Both the position numbers and the translations under genes were made by a program. Of a stretch of DNA of 64,000 nucleotides, positions 60,734-64,000 are shown piece by piece. The notes under the pieces are model-generated. The model saw only the letters and a list, made by a program, of their open reading frames with translations. It was not told where the DNA came from and ran no database searches. Each line of letters begins with the position of its first letter. Position 1 is the first letter of the stretch. The stretch is from contig JAJQRF010000008.1 in assembly GCA_021228405.1 (NCBI GenBank), positions 62,001-126,000 of the forward strand, in the 5' to 3' direction. The DNA is from Pyrinomonadaceae bacterium (GTDB taxonomy: Bacteria > Acidobacteriota > Blastocatellia > Pyrinomonadales > Pyrinomonadaceae).

Positions 60734-61213
60734 ATGCCAATAGTTGAATCTCCGCCAGATTTACCGCTTGCCATTGATAATAATGTTTTTACGCATTTAA
60801 GGAACAAGCAACCTTACCTGTTAGAGTATGTCAAAAAACATTTTGTGAATACAAGAAGGCTTCCCGTTATTCCATCACTAATTCTCTTTGAGTCTAATTT
60901 CGGTATTCAAAAAGCATTAGTTACAAATAAAATTTCTGCTGAACAAGCCGCCTTCCAAATTCAAGAAATCAACAAATTAGCATCAATTCACACAGTTATC
61001 GACTTTAATCAAAAAGCAGCTGAAATTGCCGCTTATATTTTTGCGAGATTATCAAAATCCGATAAAAATCAACATTGGAGAGATTTGTTCATTGCGGCTA
61101 CCGCAATTGCTAACAATTACGGTTTAGCAACACAAAATAAAAGAGATATGGAACTAATTGCCAGCCATTTACCAACAGCATTAGATTTACGAATTGCCAT
61201 TTGGAAACCGTAA
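60734..61213 (+). CDS. PIN-domain nuclease (VapC-like)
   Basis: 159 aa. The PIN active-site acids are in place: the first Asp in LAIDNNVFTHL (about 16), a Glu in LILFESNFG (about 51), and Asp residues in HWRDLFIAATAIANNYGLATQNKRDME (about 116 and 138, read in parts). The LFIAATAI-N-x-GL-x-T-x-N segment is the classic PIN pattern. VapC-type PIN proteins are RNases (often tRNA or rRNA cutters) held by an antitoxin. The only candidate partner is the 366-aa upstream protein. The AT-rich pair sits between mcm and a DUF2254 gene, likely acquired. Confidence 0.82.
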   Translation: MPIVESPPDLPLAIDNNVFTHLRNKQPYLLEYVKKHFVNTRRLPVIPSLILFESNFGIQKALVTNKISAEQAAFQIQEINKLASIHTVIDFNQKAAEIAAYIFARLSKSDKNQHWRDLFIAATAIANNYGLATQNKRDMELIASHLPTALDLRIAIWKP

Positions 61214-61220
61214 AATATAG

Positions 61221-62564
61221 ATGACGAAAAATCTAAATTATTGGAAACGTTTGACGGCGACGCTTTGGTTTTTGCCCGCTTTGCTGGCTTTTTGCGGTGT
61301 GCTCTTGGGTTTGGTGTTGGTGGCGGTTGACCGCAATATCGGCTTGAAATTCGGGAATCTGCCGTTTTTTTTCGGGGTCGAACCTTCCGGCGCAAGCAAT
61401 GTGCTGGCGATCATCGCGGGTTCGACGATCACGGTCGCGGGGACTGTTTATTCGATCACTATCGTTGCGCTGACGCTGGCTTCGACCCAATTTTCGCCGC
61501 GCATTTTGCGCAATTTTATGCGCGACACGGGCAATCAGTTCGTTTTGGGCGTGCTCGTCGGCATTTTCGCTTACTGCATCGTCGTTTTGCGAACGATCAG
61601 GTCGGGCGGTGATGAAACGACCGATTTCGTCCCGTCGATCGCGGTCGTTTTCGGCGTTTTGCTCGGTCTTTCCGGGGTCGGCGCGTTAATTTATTTCATT
61701 CATCACGTCGCCACTTCGATACAGGCAACCAGCATTATTTCAACGATCGCCGCCGAAACCGTGTCGGAGATCGAAGAAAATTATGAGTTTGAATACGACC
61801 GCATTCAGTTCGACAAAGAGATTCTGAGCGCGATGCCGCTCAAAAAATGGATAAAGATTCCATCCGACGAAACGGGTTATATTCAGAATGCCGACACGGA
61901 CGCGCTTTTCGAGATCGCGAAACGGCTCGATCTGGTCGTGCAGATGCGCCGCCGCGTCGGTGAATTTACGATCAAAGGCTTGCCGCTTTTGCAGATCGCG
62001 TCGAAGCGGGAAAACTTTGCGCCCGACGAAAATCTCATCAGGGAATTTAATGCGGCTTACGACATCGGCAATTTTCGGACGGTCGAAGGCGATGTCGCTT
62101 TCGGTTTGCGGCAGATCGTCGATATTGCGTTGAAAGCTCTTTCGCCCGCGATCAACGACACGACGACTTCGCTTTCCTGCATCGATTATCTGACCGCGAT
62201 TCTGGTTTGCCTCGCCAAACGCCCGTCCTGCCCGCCGCTCTTTTTCTGCGAAGGCGAATTGCGTCTGGTCATCAATCAACAGCGTTTCGAGGATTATTTC
62301 GATCTCGCCTACAATCAAATCCGCCAAAACGGGAGCGGAAACGTTGCCGTCATTCTGCGCCTTCTAAATTCGATGGAAGTTTTGGGCAAGGCAAATCAAT
62401 CATTTAACATCCCCGAAGAACGCGCCGAACGCCACGAACTTCTCGAAACGCAAACGCGTCTTTTGATCGGTCTGGCGGAAAGAACCATCGGTGCAGATGC
62501 CGATCTGAAAACAATTCAGCGACACTACAACCACGTCAAAGAAACACTCGAAGGCTTGAGATAA
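61221..62564 (+). CDS. DUF2254 membrane protein
   Basis: 447 aa. Four transmembrane helices in the N-terminal half (ATLWFLPALLAFCGVLLGLVLVA, VLAIIAGSTITVAGTVYSITIVALTLAS, FVLGVLVGIFAYCIVVL, IAVVFGVLLGLSGVGALIYFIHH, in pieces) and a soluble C-terminal half with ALSPAINDTTTSLSCIDYL. The ASTQFSPRILRNFMRD loop is the family signature. Function unknown; widespread and often near redox or stress genes. Starts 7 bp after the PIN gene but its G+C is host-like, so it probably predates that insertion. It is followed by a WP4 repeat. Confidence 0.85.
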   Translation: MTKNLNYWKRLTATLWFLPALLAFCGVLLGLVLVAVDRNIGLKFGNLPFFFGVEPSGASNVLAIIAGSTITVAGTVYSITIVALTLASTQFSPRILRNFMRDTGNQFVLGVLVGIFAYCIVVLRTIRSGGDETTDFVPSIAVVFGVLLGLSGVGALIYFIHHVATSIQATSIISTIAAETVSEIEENYEFEYDRIQFDKEILSAMPLKKWIKIPSDETGYIQNADTDALFEIAKRLDLVVQMRRRVGEFTIKGLPLLQIASKRENFAPDENLIREFNAAYDIGNFRTVEGDVAFGLRQIVDIALKALSPAINDTTTSLSCIDYLTAILVCLAKRPSCPPLFFCEGELRLVINQQRFEDYFDLAYNQIRQNGSGNVAVILRLLNSMEVLGKANQSFNIPEERAERHELLETQTRLLIGLAERTIGADADLKTIQRHYNHVKETLEGLR

Positions 62565-62640
62565 CGGATAACTGATAAGTGATAACGGATAACTGTTTTT
62601 CATCATCCACTATCAGTTGTCCGTTATCGATTATCAATCG
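62560..62640. repeat. WP4 word-palindrome, fourth copy
   Basis: GATAACGGATAACTGATAAG (from 62560) with further GATAACGGATAACTG words on the left, and CTATCAGTTGTCCGTTATCG (62610-62629) on the right. The left arm begins inside the last codons of the DUF2254 gene, and the right arm reaches the stop of the convergent CoA-transferase. Confidence 0.8.
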
Positions 62641-63908
62641 AGTGTTTTGAATCTTTCAAAAGCTTGTTTTTGCAGTTCTTCGCGGTGATTCGGATGCGCG
62701 ATGCGGATCAATTCTTTGGCGCGTTGGCGCAGGGTTTTACCGTAGAGATTGGCGACACCGTGTTCAGTCACGACATAGTGCACATTCGCTCTGGTCGTCA
62801 CCACGCCGCCGCCTTCCTTTAAGAAATGAACGATCTTCGATTCGCCTTTCGCCGTCGTCGAAGGCAATGCAATGATCGGTTTTCCGCCTTCGCTCAAAGA
62901 CGCGCCGCGGATAAAATCCATCTGTCCGCCAACGCCCGAATACATCCGCGCCCCGATCGAATCGGCACAAACCTGTCCCGTCAGATCGACTTCGATCGCG
63001 CTGTTGATCGCCGTCACTTTCGGATTGCGGCGGATGACGTGCGGATCGTTGACGTAAGCAACGTCGAGCATCGCAATTTCGGGATTGTCGTCGATAAAAT
63101 CGTAAAGTTTGCGCGTTCCCATCACGAAACTTGCAACCACTTTTTTCGGGTGAACGCGTTTCTTTTTGCCGTTTACGATGCCTTTTTCGAGCAAAGGAAT
63201 CAAACCGTCGGAAAACATCTCGGTGTGAACGCCCAAATCCCTATGATTCGTGAGGGCTTTCAAAACCGCGTTCGGAATCGCGCCGATGCCCATTTGCAGA
63301 GTTGCGCCGTCTTCGATAAGTTCCGCGCAATGTTCGCCGATGGCGAGTTCTTCGGGTGTCGGCTCCATTTCGGGAAGTTCGGGAATTTCATCAGTCACCT
63401 CGACACCGTAATCGATCTCGTCGATATGCAAAACGCCGTCGCCGTGTGTGCGCGGCATATTCGGATTGATCTGTGCGATCACCGTTTCCGCCATCTGCAC
63501 GCCCGCCACGCTCACATCGACCGACGTTCCGAGCGAGCAATAACCGTGTTTGTCGGGCGGCGAAACGTGGATCAGCGCGACCTCGATCGGGATGATCTCG
63601 CGGCGCATCAAAAGCGGCACTTCACTCAGAAAACACGGGATAAAATCCGCTTCGCCCGACGCGACGGCTTTGCGGACGTTCGCACCGATGAAAAAGGCGT
63701 TCGTATGAAATGTGTTTCTATGTTCGGGCTTGATATATTCGGCTTCGCCTTCGGTATGCAGATGATAGATTTCGATGTTTCGCAGTTCGTTCGCGCGGGC
63801 GGTCATCGCTTTGATAAGCGTCTGCGGCGCGGCGGCAACGCTTTGAATAAACACGTGATCGCCCGTATTGATAAATTTTACGGCTTCTTCGGCACTGACT
63901 AATTTCAT
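62634..63908 (-). CDS. Acetyl-CoA hydrolase/transferase family CoA-transferase
   Basis: A 424-aa type I-like CoA-transferase of the acetyl-CoA hydrolase/4-hydroxybutyrate and succinyl-CoA:acetate transferase group. MGIGAIPNAVLKALTNH (about 207-223), the catalytic Glu in HTEMFSDGLI (about 229-238), and the late GVGGQMDFIRGASLSEGGKPIIALPST (in parts, about 328-352) are diagnostic. Likely substrates are acetyl-, propionyl-, succinyl- or 4-hydroxybutyryl-CoA; the neighbourhood of methylmalonyl-CoA mutase favours propionyl/succinyl chemistry. Convergent with the DUF2254 gene. Confidence 0.9.
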   Translation of the reverse strand: MKLVSAEEAVKFINTGDHVFIQSVAAAPQTLIKAMTARANELRNIEIYHLHTEGEAEYIKPEHRNTFHTNAFFIGANVRKAVASGEADFIPCFLSEVPLLMRREIIPIEVALIHVSPPDKHGYCSLGTSVDVSVAGVQMAETVIAQINPNMPRTHGDGVLHIDEIDYGVEVTDEIPELPEMEPTPEELAIGEHCAELIEDGATLQMGIGAIPNAVLKALTNHRDLGVHTEMFSDGLIPLLEKGIVNGKKKRVHPKKVVASFVMGTRKLYDFIDDNPEIAMLDVAYVNDPHVIRRNPKVTAINSAIEVDLTGQVCADSIGARMYSGVGGQMDFIRGASLSEGGKPIIALPSTTAKGESKIVHFLKEGGGVVTTRANVHYVVTEHGVANLYGKTLRQRAKELIRIAHPNHREELQKQAFERFKTLD

Positions 63909-63940
63909 ATTTTTGCGTTTTAAAGTTAAAATGATTTCCT

Positions 63941-64000
63941 ATGGCTGAAACAGTATCTCAAGCTCAGGAAAACGATTCTTTAGAAGTTCAATTAAATCAC
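63941..64000 (+). CDS. 5' end of a CDS running off the window
   Basis: ATG 63941 opens a frame to the end of the window (20 codons, MAETVSQAQ then SLEVQLNH), divergent from the CoA-transferase. An earlier ATG at 63931 is closed by TGA at once. The product cannot be named from 20 residues; an acyl-CoA carboxylase subunit is a guess from context only. Confidence 0.4.
   Translation, partial: MAETVSQAQENDSLEVQLNH

Noticed and set aside
62826-63902. 358-codon plus-strand frame opposite the CoA-transferase
   Set aside because: Composition mirrors the codon bias of the real gene; no domain.
1-64000. tRNA or rRNA genes
   Set aside because: No cloverleaf with acceptor and CCA-adjacent pattern or rRNA-like conserved blocks was noticed on reading; a covariance search was not possible.

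Overview
The window looks like chromosome from a Gram-negative heterotroph, most likely an acidobacterium of the Blastocatellia/Pyrinomonadales type. This placement is inference. It rests on the many CRTAC1-type (FG-GAP plus ASPIC/UnbV) exported proteins, a split methylmalonyl-CoA mutase with MeaB and epimerase, several acyl-CoA dehydrogenases, many secreted proteins with no recognisable family, and intergenic DNA rich in repeats. No rRNA, tRNA or CRISPR array was seen.

Layout. 0.2-3.9 kb: an orphan ORF, a MerR regulator with a readable MerR-type operator, a zinc alcohol dehydrogenase and a helical protein. 4.0-7.7 kb: a restriction-modification island. A BglI-like system (controller, endonuclease, N4-cytosine-type methyltransferase; AT-rich) lies between the first third of another methyltransferase and a TdeIII-family endonuclease, as if it had replaced the middle of an older system. 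7.8-8.1 kb: an exact 21-bp tandem array, then a small SnoaL-like secreted protein and SecA. 12-14.7 kb: a three-gene exported/membrane operon with a duplicated domain. 14.9-23.5 kb: a truncated Ski2-like helicase, fatty-acid activation and acyl-CoA dehydrogenase genes, and an AlkA-type glycosylase. 23.6-33.7 kb: a TPR/CRTAC1/nitrilase/CRTAC1/RnfD-like cluster. 34.6-36 kb: MeaB and methylmalonyl-CoA epimerase. 36-48.4 kb: PPIase, MBL hydrolase, MTA phosphorylase, PntAB transhydrogenase, PfkB kinase, FabI and a LOG protein. 49-55.4 kb: a minus-strand run with CutA, an M48 protease and RlmD. 55.5-57.9 kb: a second exact 21-bp array, a RAYT transposase flanked by long inverted repeats, and brnTA next to a displaced copy of the mcm 5' end. 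58-64 kb: methylmalonyl-CoA mutase catalytic subunit, an AT-rich pair (unknown protein plus PIN nuclease), a DUF2254 protein and a CoA-transferase.

How the genes fit together. Acyl-CoA ligase, acyl-CoA dehydrogenases, epimerase, mutase, MeaB and the CoA-transferase form a fatty acid/propionate catabolism theme. PntAB supplies NADPH and FabI uses reduced nicotinamide in fatty-acid synthesis. The accessory layer (R-M island, brnTA, PIN pair, RAYT element) is concentrated at 4-7 kb and 55-61 kb.

Repeats. About twenty intergenic spacers carry imperfect inverted repeats whose arms are strings of one short word in variant copies. I call these word-palindromes and number the families WP1-WP11. Several families recur at distant sites, and several copies sit at gene ends or next to apparent gene truncations. 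These elements, the nested R-M island, the two exact 21-bp arrays, the interrupted mcm 5' duplication and the unknown/PIN pair are the most interesting contents.
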